Assembly: GCF_025602895.1 (NCBI RefSeq)
Contig: NW_026516424.1
Coordinates: 1 to 47,747, forward strand
Length of the DNA: 47,747 nt
Direction of reading: 5' to 3'
Source: Polychytrium aggregatum
Taxonomy: Eukaryota > Chytridiomycota > Chytridiomycetes > Polychytriales
Shown: positions 19,073 to 30,325 of the stretch, piece after piece
How positions within the stretch are numbered: position 1 is the first letter of the stretch
How the letters are laid out: every line of letters starts with the position of its first letter
Position numbers and translations under genes: made by a program
The notes under the pieces: model-generated
What the model was told of the DNA's origin: nothing
Seen by the model: the letters and a program-made list of their open reading frames with translations, nothing else
The model's database searches: none

Positions 19073-20788
19073 ATGACATCCATAGCGCATCGATCGCTCG
19101 CCCAGATGCGGGCCGGCAGCCCTCTCGTTGGATTGCTCAAATCCAGCGCACTACGAACAATCCCGCACGCTTGCACCGGATACGCCGCAGCTTCATCACT
19201 CCACAGCACACCCGCCACCTCGGCACCTCGCCCAAAATCAGCCCCACCCAAGTCATCCCAGGACTCGGAGCCGTCATCGAATTCATCGTCTCAGGCACCG
19301 AGTTCGGGCCAGAAGCGGACCAGAAGTCGCAAGAAATCCAAGGAAAGCACAAAGCCGATCGAGCCACCGCCGGTCATTGGCCAGCCTACCAATTTCTGGT
19401 CCTCTGCCGAGGATCTCAAACTACTCGAGGGCCTGAGCCAGTTCGGCCCCAACCGCCTGGCCGACATTCGAGCAGCGTACTTTCCGCAGTATACGCTCGG
19501 CTCCCTGCAGGTCAAGCTGCGCAATCGGCTGCTTCCGCGGCTCTATGCCAGCCGGCATCAGCTATGGACCGAGGAAATGGACCAGAAGCTGCTCGATGCC
19601 GTCAAAAAGTACGGCAAGAGCTCGTGGCTGCTGATCTCGGAGGAGCTTGGGTTCTGCACAGGCAAGCAGGCCCAGAAGCGCTACTTCACCATCTCTCCGG
19701 AGCGGGTGCGGGCCATATGGACGCCCGAGGAAGACAAGACCCTCGTCGAGGCCTTCCAGAACGCCCGGGGCAAACGGGGCATCTCCGTCTTTATCGCCAA
19801 CAATATCTTGACCCACCGCAGCCCGTACGATGTCAACGAGCGGTGGAAGGTCCTTCGCAGTTCGCTGCGTCCTGGCGACAACACCGTCACCGACTCGCAC
19901 GTCAAAGAAACGCTCACGGAGATGACCAAAGACGATGCCTCCGCGACGATGATGGCCACGCCCGTCAGCGACAAGATCTGGTCCGAGGACGACGACAACC
20001 GTCTCATGGAGGCCTATGTCAGCGCATCCGAGTATCTGAGGCAAATCGGCAACACCAGCTATCTGGGCGCCCGCGAGTCCTCCATCTACCAGGTCATCCG
20101 CGCCGGTCTCTTTCCGGACCTGACCTGGCAGACGCTTAGACAGCGGATCTATCTGCTATTCTACGTCCCCGCCAACTCGATCGTCCTGCGCCTGTCGTCC
20201 AAGGTCATCCACGACATTGTCTACGCTACGTGCATCCTCGGCCACAGCAACAGCCGGGTTGCCGAGTCGCTCGGCTGGGACGAGGCGTATCTCGACAAGG
20301 TTCTGCACGAGCTCTGGTACTCCAAAAGTCCGATCTACACTGTTGGCTGCGGCACCTCCATCCCAAATGCCACAGACTGGACGACGCCATACGATGATGA
20401 AGCCATCCTGGAGGCTCTCGATTCCGATACGGGTCTGCGTCCGCCGCTGCTGCAGCTCTGTCGCCGACTCGGCCACATGAAGGTCTTCCATCTAGCCAAC
20501 CGAATCAACTTTCTCTCGAACCGCAATTTCGAGCACTGGAACGATAAGGACGACGAGGCTCTGTACCAAGGCCTGCTCAAGTACGACACGAAATTCGGCG
20601 ACATTGCCCAGCACATGTTTCGGCGGCGATTCAAGGCTCTGCATGTCAAGCTGCGATATCGACATTTGCTACTCAACGGATTCCTTCAGCGGCGGGCAGA
20701 CCAAGATGACTTGGCCGAATCGAAGCATGAGGTGCGGGCTCCCGATCTTCCCGAAAGCCTCGCTGACGATCAGGGTGGTCGCGAGTGA
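19073..20788 (+). CDS. Protein with about five SANT/Myb-like repeats and a presequence-like N-terminus (571 aa)
   Basis: Intronless. Start chosen at 19073 because the next about 40 residues form a Ser/Arg/Ala/Leu-rich stretch without acids, like a mitochondrial targeting peptide. After a Ser/Lys/Arg linker, SANT/Myb-like repeats begin near residues 107 (FWSSAEDLKLLEGL), 164 (LWTEEMDQKLLDAV), 216 (IWTPEEDKTLVEAF), 302 (IWSEDDDNRLMEAY) and 488 (HWNDKDDEALYQGL). The first Trp and the acidic E/D-x-D pattern of each repeat are conserved. Such repeats usually bind DNA. Nuclear or mitochondrial location is open: the leader suggests mitochondria, but tandem Myb proteins such as SNAPC4 are nuclear. 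A longer form from 18821 would add 84 residues. The gene is divergent from the HROB-like gene. Confidence 0.8.
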   Translation: MTSIAHRSLAQMRAGSPLVGLLKSSALRTIPHACTGYAAASSLHSTPATSAPRPKSAPPKSSQDSEPSSNSSSQAPSSGQKRTRSRKKSKESTKPIEPPPVIGQPTNFWSSAEDLKLLEGLSQFGPNRLADIRAAYFPQYTLGSLQVKLRNRLLPRLYASRHQLWTEEMDQKLLDAVKKYGKSSWLLISEELGFCTGKQAQKRYFTISPERVRAIWTPEEDKTLVEAFQNARGKRGISVFIANNILTHRSPYDVNERWKVLRSSLRPGDNTVTDSHVKETLTEMTKDDASATMMATPVSDKIWSEDDDNRLMEAYVSASEYLRQIGNTSYLGARESSIYQVIRAGLFPDLTWQTLRQRIYLLFYVPANSIVLRLSSKVIHDIVYATCILGHSNSRVAESLGWDEAYLDKVLHELWYSKSPIYTVGCGTSIPNATDWTTPYDDEAILEALDSDTGLRPPLLQLCRRLGHMKVFHLANRINFLSNRNFEHWNDKDDEALYQGLLKYDTKFGDIAQHMFRRRFKALHVKLRYRHLLLNGFLQRRADQDDLAESKHEVRAPDLPESLADDQGGRE

Positions 20789-21751
20789 TGTATTGGGGCC
20801 CACGAGCCTCGACATATGGGGTATGCGTCGGGTCAAGTTCTTTGGGGGGCTCGCTGAACGGCGAGCACGGTCGCTTTCGGGTCGTCAATACAGGCAACAC
20901 ACCGTTTAAGAAGTGTGACCATATCAGCAAGAGGCACTTCACATCACTCACAAAGGCAATTACGAAACACGGGACACTCCCCATCGTTGACAGCATGGCT
21001 CCTCACTGTTGATTGGAGCGGCGTTGGGAACGGACATTCGTCGTCGCAGCCGGGTCCCACCTATGCGGTTCCATGATGAGCCGTCTCTCAGTTCCAGCAA
21101 TGGGTGGCGCTCCTGCCGATCTCGGCCAAGACTTTACCACACCCGCCACAGCCAGCATGGTCGACGGAATGCTCGATTCTGCCGCGCGGTGCGATGTACC
21201 AGACAGGGGAAATCTTCGGATTGGTGGATGGGCATGAAGCAAGAAACGGACAGCCAGCCAACTGGACCATCAGCTATCCGGATCTGGCAGGTGGGTGCAT
21301 CCCACGAATCAGATCATGGTGTACACATGAAGTTCCACGATGAATGTCATCCATGGGAAACAGCGCGACTGGCTCCGAATCCACACTTGCACAGCCAGCG
21401 GAATCGATGCGTCCCGTGTTCTGCTGGAGTTTGAGTAAACTGTAATCAACGAGAGCAGACACAACTACAGACAAGTAAGGTGAAACAAAAAACGAGCACG
21501 GCCAAAGGAATCTACGCATGGTATAGACAGACATGGTGAACGGAAGGGAAAGCTGTTGGAGAGCGATCTGGGTTGCACGGCAAACGGAGGAAGTGGGGCC
21601 CAGAGGACAGGTCCTATCAAGGCGATGCCAGCAAGCCATCGGTCGTGAAACGACTGTTGGATAAAATAGGGTGGCAAGAGACGGCTGAGCGCAAGTGTTG
21701 GTTTCGGAAGGTGAGGAGTGAGGGGGGGGGGAGAGAGCGTTTTGACAGAGT
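20789..21751. other. Convergent intergenic region, no gene seen
   Basis: Between the stops of the SANT gene and the HGSNAT-like gene. ORFs here on both strands are short and without recognisable features. A nine-G run lies near 21723. Confidence 0.6.
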
Positions 21752-24125
21752 CTAGAGTCTGACAAAGTACTTTTTGTGCTTCATGTAGATGGCAAAGGGA
21801 ATAAATACGAGCAGGCACCAGGCCAGCGACCAGATGAGACTGTTCCATCCCGCAGGGAGGTGGGTCGCGAATCCAAGGTTCCGGAACAGCCACAGCCACA
21901 GGGTGGCTCTCGACTCGGAGTCCGGGCCGTCGCTGAGGGTGATCGTGGTGGTGGTCCAGGCGACACACTCGCTGCAGATGTAGATGAGCAGCGAATTGCG
22001 CCCCAGCGCCACGAACGGAGTGGAGCCGTACTTGAAGTCGCTGTAGTCCGCTATCACATAGATGAGTGTCAGCAGCATCAAGCTGATGCCGCCCGACACC
22101 AGCACAAAGCTCAGCGACCACAGATTCTTGGAGACCGGGATCCAGCCAAGCTGATTCAGGATGGTGCCGACGATGATGAAGATCAGGCCCGATGCCACCA
22201 TCTTCTGCATGACCTTGATCCGCCATCGTCCGTCGGTGTAATCGACATGGAGGCAGCGCAAAAGTCCGACCCCGACGAGGACACCGATCCAGCCTGTGAG
22301 GATCGCCATGAGGGTCGATAGAATGCCTTCGTTGTCAAAGACGTGCCCGCCGTAGAGGTGGCTTTGTCCAAACACCAGGCGATCGATGAACGACTGCGAC
22401 GTGCACTCAGGAGGGGCCCAGCGGTGTTCCAGGTCAAGGTCCAGGACAATCTGAAGCGACTGAGTGGGGTTGCATTCAGGCAGCGGCAAGAGCAGCGAAA
22501 GATAGAGCCAGGAAACGATGAGGACGACGGGAACGATCCAACGGAAGGCGAACCACGACAGGTGCTTGTATGTCAAGGCGCAGACTGGACAGGGGCGATC
22601 AGGTGTGGATGTTGGATGTTGGATGTTGGATGTTGGATGTTGGATGTTGGATGTTGGATGTTGGATGTTGGATGTTGGATGTTGGATGTTGGATGTTGGA
22701 TGTTGGATGGAGAGAACGACGCATCAGCACTGCGAAACACCCGACGGGAGTGCGGTTCTGGACAGACGGAAGCATGAGCCAGGCTTACCCAAATACACGA
22801 TTGCGATGCGCTGCAGAACACCAAGCGGGCGATATGAAACCCAGGACTGGGATATGAGGCTCGGCACCGCATTGAACAGCATTCCGATCAAAAACAGCCA
22901 CAGCGAGCGGACAAAGATGGTTTTCGAGTCGTGCTCACGGATATAGAACGAAAGGGGGACGGCCTGCAGAACAGTCGCAGCGAAGGAGGACCGGCGATGA
23001 TGCAAAGAGAGGGGGGGGTTGGCCAGGGTCAGCACAAGATCCAGCTGGGCTGCATGATTGGCGACATGGCCGCTTCTGACTCGGGAAGGCGGCCGAAGCT
23101 GGTGGTCCTGGCGCTGCAGTCCACCAGCGATCCGTCCATGCAACAGCACAAGACCGAGCACAGCAACGAGCACAGCAATATGGCCAAGTTGCCGCTTACC
23201 ACGCCGCATATGAAGATGAAGGACGGAAAGACCAGATCGGCAAGCGTCAGTCCGATCCAGTCGGCATGAAGCAGCAGCGAGAACGCGCTGTCTTCGATTT
23301 GGTAGTTTGCGATGATCTGAAGAAGCGGATACGGATGTGGTTGCGGATGCGGTTGTAGAAGAGCAGAGAGGCGAAGTAGATGAGACTGCGAGGTCAGCGG
23401 AGCCACCAAGGTGCCGGAAGAGACGGACGAGACCAAGGCGTTGGGAATGGGAGCACTATCGCTCGCAGCAAAGCGGAATACAGCAACGACGGGGACGGGG
23501 TCGAGATATGGCTGGTGTGGGGGCTCGACGAAGAAATCGATATTCAGAGGCCCAACAAGCGGCAGGCCACAGCAGCACTCGGCACCGGTGGTCTGGGCAC
23601 GACTGAGCGTTCAGCAGCAAAGAGCGGCAGTAACGCAGTGCACAAAGTCGAGCAGCACCGCAAAGGAGCGATGGGACAGGCAGTATAAGGGTGCAAGACG
23701 CAGTGCTCGGGGGGGGGCGGATCATGACGTACCATAGAAACCAGGGCCAGTCCCCGGAAGATATCAAGCGACAGCAAGCGGGGCTTGGGCGCGATCTGGA
23801 GATTTTGCAGCGGCACGAGCGAAGTATTGGATGTTCTCCAGAGCTCCTGGATGAACTGACGCGAGTAATCGAAGAGGACCTGGGGCGAGGAAGGCTCGTC
23901 CTGGTCGTTCATGCTGGCATCTTGGTTCTGGCTCCGGAAGAAACGCATGGCGGCTGGATGGAGCGCCGACGGGAGCGTCGGTGGAGGGCTGGGCGAGACG
24001 CTTCCGGGAGAAGGCGCATGGTGAGGAGGCGACAGGTGCGATCCGGGAGCCAGGGGCGACGGCGAGACGATAGAGTGGTAGCCCTGGGGCTTGGATACAA
24101 GCAGCGGTGTCGAGGAGAAAGACAT
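21752..24125 (-). CDS. HGSNAT-like membrane acetyltransferase (4 exons, 505 aa)
   Basis: Heparan-alpha-glucosaminide N-acetyltransferase family (YeiB/DUF5009 relatives), which moves acetyl groups from acetyl-CoA across lysosomal or other membranes. Exons are 23733-24125, 23200-23316, 22789-22963 and 21752-22584, phases 0,0,1, all GT-AG. Exon 1 is a Pro/Ser-rich cytosolic leader ending in RLLSLDIFRGLALVSM, the family's first membrane segment. Exon 2 holds LLLHADWIGLTLADLVFP; His148 aligns with the acetyl-accepting His of human HGSNAT. Exon 3 has the GVLQRIAIVYL motif, completed across the intron by VCALTY. Exon 4 carries about seven further hydrophobic helices and a short basic tail. Fungi generally lack heparan sulfate, so the substrate is unknown. 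Intron 3 is largely a 7-bp minisatellite. Confidence 0.88.
22605..22709. repeat. 7-bp minisatellite (TGGATGT), about 15 copies
   Basis: Almost perfect array inside intron 3 of the HGSNAT-like gene, ending about 20 bp from its acceptor. On the gene's sense strand the unit reads ATCCAAC. Confidence 0.95.
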
Positions 24126-24580
24126 GGCTCGAGGAAGCAGCCGGACGGCGTGGTTGGATGGGCAGAGCGAGGGAGCAGGGAAAGTGTGGATGCACGGCTG
24201 CGAGCTCAGCGGACAGCAGACGAGGGAGAGTCTGTGGGCGAGACAGATAGTAAGCAGACACGATATCAAAGGCAGAGGTGGATGGCGGTGGATGGTGGAT
24301 GGCGATGAACGATGGCGATGGATGATGATGACGACGATGGATGGAGACGAAGGCGGTCAAGGAACCGGACAGGGCTGGGTGGAGGACCGGGGCGCCCTCG
24401 CTGGCTCGGCGAGAGCGCTCTCGCTGCTCGGCCAACCACAACCCATCGCCCAGCAGGACCGCTCCAGGACCACTCCAGGATCGACAATGCTTTCATCAAC
24501 CGACAGTGTATTGATCATCGCTTCTGCAGCGATTGCAAGTGACGACTTTGTGGCCGTGGAATGTACCGAGCTGGCCGGCC
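24126..24580. other. Intergenic between glyoxalase II and the HGSNAT-like gene
   Basis: Promoter side of the HGSNAT-like gene. It has GATGGATGATGATGACGATGGATGG-type simple sequence near 24290-24350 but no gene. Confidence 0.55.
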
Positions 24581-25981
24581 TCAAGCCTTGAAGGTGTTCT
24601 TGAGATTTCGTAAATGCGCCAGGATCTGCAACGCATCGTACGGCTCCGAGAGATTGCCGACTGCCTGGGCAACGCTATGCTGCACCTCGGCAACGTGGGC
24701 TCGAACAAACGGGTTGATCTGCTTTTCGTCACCGATGGTGCCGGGGATCGTTTGGGCCTGGTGTCGCGCCCACTGGAGCTTGGCCTGGACTGCTGGGTTG
24801 GTGGGCTCGACCGAGGCTGCGAATTTCAAGTTGGCCTGGACACAGGCAAGGACACAACGAGGAGGAGATGTGGACGGAGTGGCAGCAAAAGTGAGCATCC
24901 AGCAGAACGGATGATGCCGAACGGATGATGCCGAACGGATGATGCAATCGAGCGCCGATCGCAGGCCCGATGGAGACGAGAGCGAGGCATGTCCCTCCAA
25001 GCAGCTCCGCTCTGCTCGGCCGCACCAGGCGGCTTTGGGAGATGCAGCTTCGAGCCGCTCTATGGGAGGCTTACCAGAGTGTATTCGTGGCCGCAGTAGA
25101 CCAGTGTGTCGTCTGGCAGGCTCATCAGCGTCGAGAGCGACGCATGCATCTGTTCGGCGGTTCCTTCGAAGAAGCGGCCACATCTGTCGTGATCGGCGAA
25201 TGGTCGCTGGATTGTCAAGATATGCCGCTACTACAAACTGGCACCCAGCTGCATGTCCCTCCCAGGCTTACCCGGCAATGAAGAGCGTATCTCCCGTGAA
25301 TACGGCCTTGGCCCCTGAGGCTGGATCGTGAACATAGTACGAGCATGACCCGCGGGTGTGGCATGGGGTCAGCAGCGGGGTTACCGTAAGCGAGCCTAGG
25401 GCAAAGCTCTGGTTATGGCTCACGGGCGTGGTCAGACCGGGGATGCGGTCGTCAGCGCCATAGATCTGGATGCCGGCAAAGTGCGATGCGATCTCGGGGT
25501 TGCCGTTGGCATGGTCCCAGTGGTGGTGGGTCTGGCAGCGGCGAGATGGGATGAAGCCCGAGGATGGGGGGGTAGGAAGGATGCAGCGTAGAGGGCAGGG
25601 CATACCAGCCGAAAGGGAATGATTATCATGTCTGGTGGGTATCCGCATGTACAGCCAAAGCGTCGCAGCCGTCCTGGTATGCAGCAATCTTCGAGCCGAC
25701 TCACCGTCAACACAGCGACCACATTCAGATCGGTGTGGTGCTTCAAGAACTCAAGCACGGTCTTGGGGACTGCGGGGTCGACGAGGGCGGCCGTTCGGGT
25801 GGCTTTGTCGACGACGACATAAGAATAGTTGTCCTGGGACCAACATCCGGGGCAAGGGTCAGTTCCTATCATTGATGGAGCAGACAGAGCCGTTGGACCA
25901 TGCGGACCATTGAGCCATGAGAGTACGAAGATCACCAAGCCATCTGTCTACCTCGAGGACGGGAACGGGAAGGACTTCCAT
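24581..25981 (-). CDS. HAGH: Glyoxalase II, hydroxyacylglutathione hydrolase (5 exons, 260 aa)
   Basis: Hydrolyses S-D-lactoylglutathione to D-lactate and glutathione, the second step of methylglyoxal detoxification. Exons are 25952-25981, 25705-25833, 25272-25531, 25075-25183 and 24581-24835, phases 0,0,2,0, and the total of 260 residues equals the usual cytosolic form. Exon 1 encodes ten residues. The metallo-beta-lactamase metal motif T54-H-H-H-W-D-H60 starts exon 3 and pairs with the [13 protein letters not shown] and GDTLFIAG segments. The C-terminal helical domain includes [20 protein letters not shown] and NPFVR, which form the glutathione site. Intron 4 (24836-25074) contains three tandem 14-bp units (AACGGATGATGCCG) near 24907-24945. 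No targeting peptide is seen. Confidence 0.95.
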
Positions 25982-27544
25982 GGCGTTGGTTGTGTTGGGA
26001 CAGATCACTGTTCGAGAGGTCGATGAAGTGCAGGGCTGGATCGGGGGGGGGGAGTGGGGTGCCTTGAGTGGTCGGGAATTGCAAATCCCCTGCCCAACCG
26101 CAGCCGAGGCCTATCGGGTTTGCCGCCATGGCCAACCAACCGCAGTGTGCTGGAATGGGCCCATCACAAATCCCAGTCCAGTCCAGCCCAGTCCAGCCCG
26201 GCTCAACTCGGGGCTCCTCGGTGATGGGATTGAGGCCTATGGAGTCGCATGCATCTGGACCAAGAAAATCAAACATACCCAGCACATCCAGCGCGTCGGT
26301 TCCATCGGGCAGAATCATTCCCAGCACGCACAATGCCCCATCTATCGCACTCTGATGGCCCATCTCGATCCACGGCCTGTGCAGGGTTGCGATCGTCGTC
26401 GGCACATCCAGGGGCAAAAGCCATCGGCCGTTCTCCACAGCGTTCCAGTCAATGATCCGCGTCCAGTCCATGAAGATGAATCCCTCATCTATTCATGACC
26501 GCGTTGTGGTGAGCCGGCTTGCCTGCAGCGGCTGGAATTTGGAATCTCTCACCACACACACGCACCCGTCAAGCTCGGACAGTGATGCCGTTCATCTGTA
26601 CAAGCTGTATTCTATATTGTTCAACACATGGATGTTTGCGTTGGGCTGGGGATTTGGAAAGTGGTATGATACCAAGTCTCCTGGAAGAAAGGGCGGGGGG
26701 GGGCAGGGCAAAGAGACGGGTGCGAGCCGACGGATGGATGCAGTCAATGCAGAGTGGGGCCGACGATGGCCGATCGGGGAAGGAAAGGACCAAGGGCCAT
26801 ATGCAAAGGTTAATGCAGCAGAGCGCGCAGACCAAGCTTGATACAGATGGGGGCGGGTACAAGCCCGAGAAGAAACAGAGTCAAAAAAAAAAGAAAAGGA
26901 CATTCCCAACACCGAAAGCGAGCCGGCACAACTGAGAAAGGCAGCGTCGTCGATGGTGGTCATCATAAAAGGAGTCATAGGCCACGAAAGAACCGTGGAG
27001 AGCGTGGTGGTGGGGGGGGGGAGACAAAGCTGGAGCAAGCCAATGGAATCGCTGTGTCTGAGGAGGGGGGGTTTAAGTCTGCCATAGAGACATGTGGAAT
27101 ATGCAGACGAGACCGGAGACAAACTTGTTACTCGATCCATGGCGACTGTGGAGAGATTCTATGAAACGGGCCAAGGGTCGATTGACGGCTTGGTCGAATA
27201 ACTTGCTGAAGAGTACATATTTTTGTTGCTGCGGCGGCGGCGGCGGGAGGCCAGGTGATGCAGTAGCGAAAAAGAAAAAATAGAAAAAAAGAAAGCCAGG
27301 GCTTGGCTGCGAGAAAGTCAAGGAGACAGTAATGAGAAAGTCGGGGCAAAGCAGGGTTGCAGATTGAGACGGTGGGCCCAGGGAGCTGTGGCGAAGAGCG
27401 TAGATGTCGCGACACCAGATGGTTGGGCCCGGCAGAGAATAGGGGCGAAAGGCCAGGTGGAGGAGAATACCCTTGAAACTAGAAACGGCTAGTGGGGACT
27501 GCCAAAGTATTCATCGGGAAAAGGACAGTGCATCTCGGCGTCCG
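25982..27544. other. Mostly non-coding interval with one candidate exon
   Basis: Contains the candidate exon at 26279-26471, a (GTCCA)-rich stretch near 26170-26195, A-rich and poly-G runs (26695, 26885, 27012) and the 3' flank of the 546-aa gene. No complete gene could be built. Confidence 0.5.
26279..26471 (-). CDS. Candidate coding exon of an unidentified gene
   Basis: From the ATG at 26471 the frame encodes about 64 residues with a protein-like mix (Trp, Ile, Asp, Pro, no low complexity). It ends exactly at a good donor, GTATGT, after a split Gly codon. Beyond the donor the frame turns into repetitive Trp-Thr-Gly-Leu sequence, as expected for an intron. I could not find the next exon before the HAGH start at 25981, and no family is recognised. 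It may be a remnant. Confidence 0.35.
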
Positions 27545-29185
27545 TTAGGCAGATGGCGCTGTGATTCCGGGAAGCTCCACGGCATCATAGTCCTTCTGCA
27601 GGATGAGACTGTACTCGGTTGTGAGGGTGAGCTTGATGGGCTCGACCTTTTCCTCGGGGTCGTTCTCGATGCGCTGCAGCAAGAGTTCGAAGCGAGCGGC
27701 CTTCTCTGCATCCTTGACAGGCTTGAGGGGCATGAGCATCGGGCTGGGCATGGGCGGAATGATGTTGGCGCCGTTGCCGGTGGTGCTGCCGGTGCTGAGG
27801 GTACGGGGCCGTCTCAAGATGGGCTTTGCGTCCGGGCTGGACGGTGCTGGAGCGGGCGAGTTCGGGCCAGGCGGGGCAAAGGGGTCATCTTGATCGTCCA
27901 GAAGTTGCACCTGCTCCATGAAGGACTTGAAGAACTTGCGGAATCCCGACGGCGTTCGCTTTTCCATCTCCGGGAAGGCCACGGGGGCAGCCTGAGGCGA
28001 TCCGTAGGCTGTCGCGGGCAGCGATGCCGAGGGCTTCATCGAAGGCGGGTGCGGCGTCGTGGGAGCGTGCTGGATAAAGGATGAGCGAGGGGTATCACGG
28101 GAAGCCGGCGAGACCGGTGGGGCCGAGATTTGGACGGGCAGGAGGGGCATCGAGTGTGGAGTAAGGGGCGAAGACGGATCCTGGGGCCGCGAGAAGCGAG
28201 GAGGAGCGACATCGACCCCAACGGCATTCGATCGACTTCCGGCCCGCACGGTGCGAGAGGGGGCGACGGGGATCTGCAGGGCGAGCATGCCGTTGCTGGC
28301 CGATCCGCCGACGCTGAGCGAGCGGCTGAGATGGCTCATGGGCCGGGGCGACGGTGTCAGGCTCGGCGAGACCAGGTCTCGCTGCGAGTTCCAGTGCGGG
28401 CTTGAGGGCGACGACACGGCAGGATGGGAGTCGGGCGAGGAGGCGAGCGAGCAAGGGGTGCCGGCGGTGGTGCTGATGGTGCTCATCTGCGAGTAGCGCG
28501 AGTGCACCGAGTAGCTGCGGACGGGCTCGATGGGCTGGTCGGGCCGGGCCTCTGGAAGGGACGACATCCGAGCCGGGTTTACCCATGCGTGGGATTGGGC
28601 ATGGCCCGTGGCCCCCACCGAGGGCGAGTCGGGGGCGATCCAGCGCTCCTTGGCATCGAAGGAGCGGGGCGAGCTGCCCGTGATGCCGTCGTCCGAGCCG
28701 AGCGAGGCCGGGCTTTCGGCAGTGCGGGTGTCGGTGGGGTGCAGGGAGTGGTGTGGGTAGACCATCGGGGCAGCAGCAGCAGCAGCGGTCGCCGGGGTCG
28801 CCGGGGTCGCCGGGGTTGGGGCCGACATGTTTGCAGGGATGCTGTAGGTGCGGGAAAACGACATGGAGCGCTTGAGCAGCAGATCGCTTCCCTTGGGCGG
28901 AGTGGCCGACTGGGACGGCGTCCGAGGAACAGGCAGACGAAAGTCGGTGGGCTCATCGGTCAGCGGCCTGGGCGGCTCTGTGTGGCGAACCCGGGACTGT
29001 TGGATCGAGAGCGGCCGGGTGGGCATCGAGGAGGTCATGGGCACCGACGATGGCGCTGGCAACGACGACGACAGCGGCGCGGAGGACGAGGGCGACGGTG
29101 GGGGCAGCGGGTCGTGCTCGGAACGAGGCCGGAAGTTGAGCCTCGAGATTTGCAGCGGACTCGAGATGGTGGGAGCAGAGGCCAT
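27545..29185 (-). CDS. Disordered Ser/Pro-rich protein, 546 aa
   Basis: Single open frame from the ATG at 29185 to the TAA at 27545. Most of it is Ser/Pro/Thr-rich with many Ser-Pro and Arg-x-x-Ser sites (for example LLKRSMSFSRTYS and RRPRTLS), suggesting kinase or 14-3-3 regulation. There is an Ala run near residue 130. Two stretches look ordered: GFRKFFKSFMEQVQLLDDQDDPF around residue 410, and the C-terminal 60 residues (AARFELLLQRIE followed by a beta-like KLTLTTEYSLILQ). The ordered C-terminus with a disordered body suggests a scaffold or regulator, but no family is recognised. Confidence 0.7.
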   Translation of the reverse strand: MASAPTISSPLQISRLNFRPRSEHDPLPPPSPSSSAPLSSSLPAPSSVPMTSSMPTRPLSIQQSRVRHTEPPRPLTDEPTDFRLPVPRTPSQSATPPKGSDLLLKRSMSFSRTYSIPANMSAPTPATPATPATAAAAAAPMVYPHHSLHPTDTRTAESPASLGSDDGITGSSPRSFDAKERWIAPDSPSVGATGHAQSHAWVNPARMSSLPEARPDQPIEPVRSYSVHSRYSQMSTISTTAGTPCSLASSPDSHPAVSSPSSPHWNSQRDLVSPSLTPSPRPMSHLSRSLSVGGSASNGMLALQIPVAPSRTVRAGSRSNAVGVDVAPPRFSRPQDPSSPLTPHSMPLLPVQISAPPVSPASRDTPRSSFIQHAPTTPHPPSMKPSASLPATAYGSPQAAPVAFPEMEKRTPSGFRKFFKSFMEQVQLLDDQDDPFAPPGPNSPAPAPSSPDAKPILRRPRTLSTGSTTGNGANIIPPMPSPMLMPLKPVKDAEKAARFELLLQRIENDPEEKVEPIKLTLTTEYSLILQKDYDAVELPGITAPSA

Positions 29186-29303
29186 GGCGAGGGCGAGCGA
29201 GTTTCGGGGGGGGGATAAGTGGATCAAGCACAAGCGGGTGGAAGTGTGGTGTTGAAGCTGCTTGAGATGGTGGACTTCAGTGGTGGTCGTTGGTGGCGAT
29301 CGA

Positions 29304-29361
29304 AGACAGTAGTGGCAGAAGACAGAGTAGTGGCAGAAGACAGAGTAGTGGCAGAAGACAG
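29304..29361. repeat. 18-bp unit (AGACAGAGTAGTGGCAGA), about three copies
   Basis: Tandem copies about 120-175 bp upstream of the 546-aa gene start. Confidence 0.9.
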
Positions 29362-30325
29362 TGGGAACTACCAGGTCGTGGCTCCACAGAAGACCGCAAA
29401 GGAAAGGCCGGGAGAGAGCCGAAAATGTCAGATACAGAAAAGGCCAACGCAGGGCCGGGCGAAAACGAAGGCCGGGGGGGGGTCTGGTAGAGGAAGATAT
29501 CTATAAATGGGCCGGATGGCGAGGGTGGGGTGTCCAGTTAATTGGGTTGCTGCTGTGGCGAGCAACAGAGGGTGGACGAGGTGATGGGCAGCTGCCGGGG
29601 TGTGCAGGCAGGAGTGCAAGTGGGCAGAGCGATGTGCAAACGGGCAGAGATGCGCAAGTCGACAGAGCAAGTTCATGTCGAGCCCCGTATTGCCGCCTCC
29701 GGTCGCGCGACAAATGTTTGGGCCACACAGGGATACCGCGGGAGCAGCGCACAAGCAACCAAAGCACCACTCGGCCGCGGCAGGGCAACAAGGGTCAGGC
29801 GGGTCCAAGGGGCGGCTCGACTGACTGCCATGTGCCGGCGTGGGCCACGATTGCAGGTGAGGTTGGGGATGGGATAGCGATTGTGTAGACTGAGGGGTCG
29901 GATGCCACCACCACGCAAGAAACACAACGACAGCACCACAGCAGCCACAGTCGACATTGCCTCCACACAGCTGCCGCAGACGACACAACTTCAAGGACCG
30001 CATCGGCGCCACAGTGCAACCGACATGCCATCTCGATTGGTGCTGGGGCGAACACAACGCCTCTGAAGCAAACACAACGCCCGCGCAGCAAGGCCCATAG
30101 TAGGTCTGGAGCACCGGCCGCAGCAGCACAGCGGTTGGCCCTGGGCCAGCCAGCAAAGGCCCAAGCAGTGCGGCACACAGGTGTGGACAAGCCGATCCAG
30201 AGAGCGACCAGTCACGATGCGCACGTCTGCTCAGATCTGCACAGCGACGACTGCGGGGTTGTGCCGTCACATGGGCGCTGTATCGGTTGTCGAGTCGGTG
30301 TCTGTGCTGGTGTCTGTGCTGGTGA

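Noticed and set aside
22605..22709. Telomere-like or CRISPR array
   Set aside because: The unit TGGATGT is not a fungal telomere repeat, and there are no spacers; it is a simple minisatellite inside an intron.
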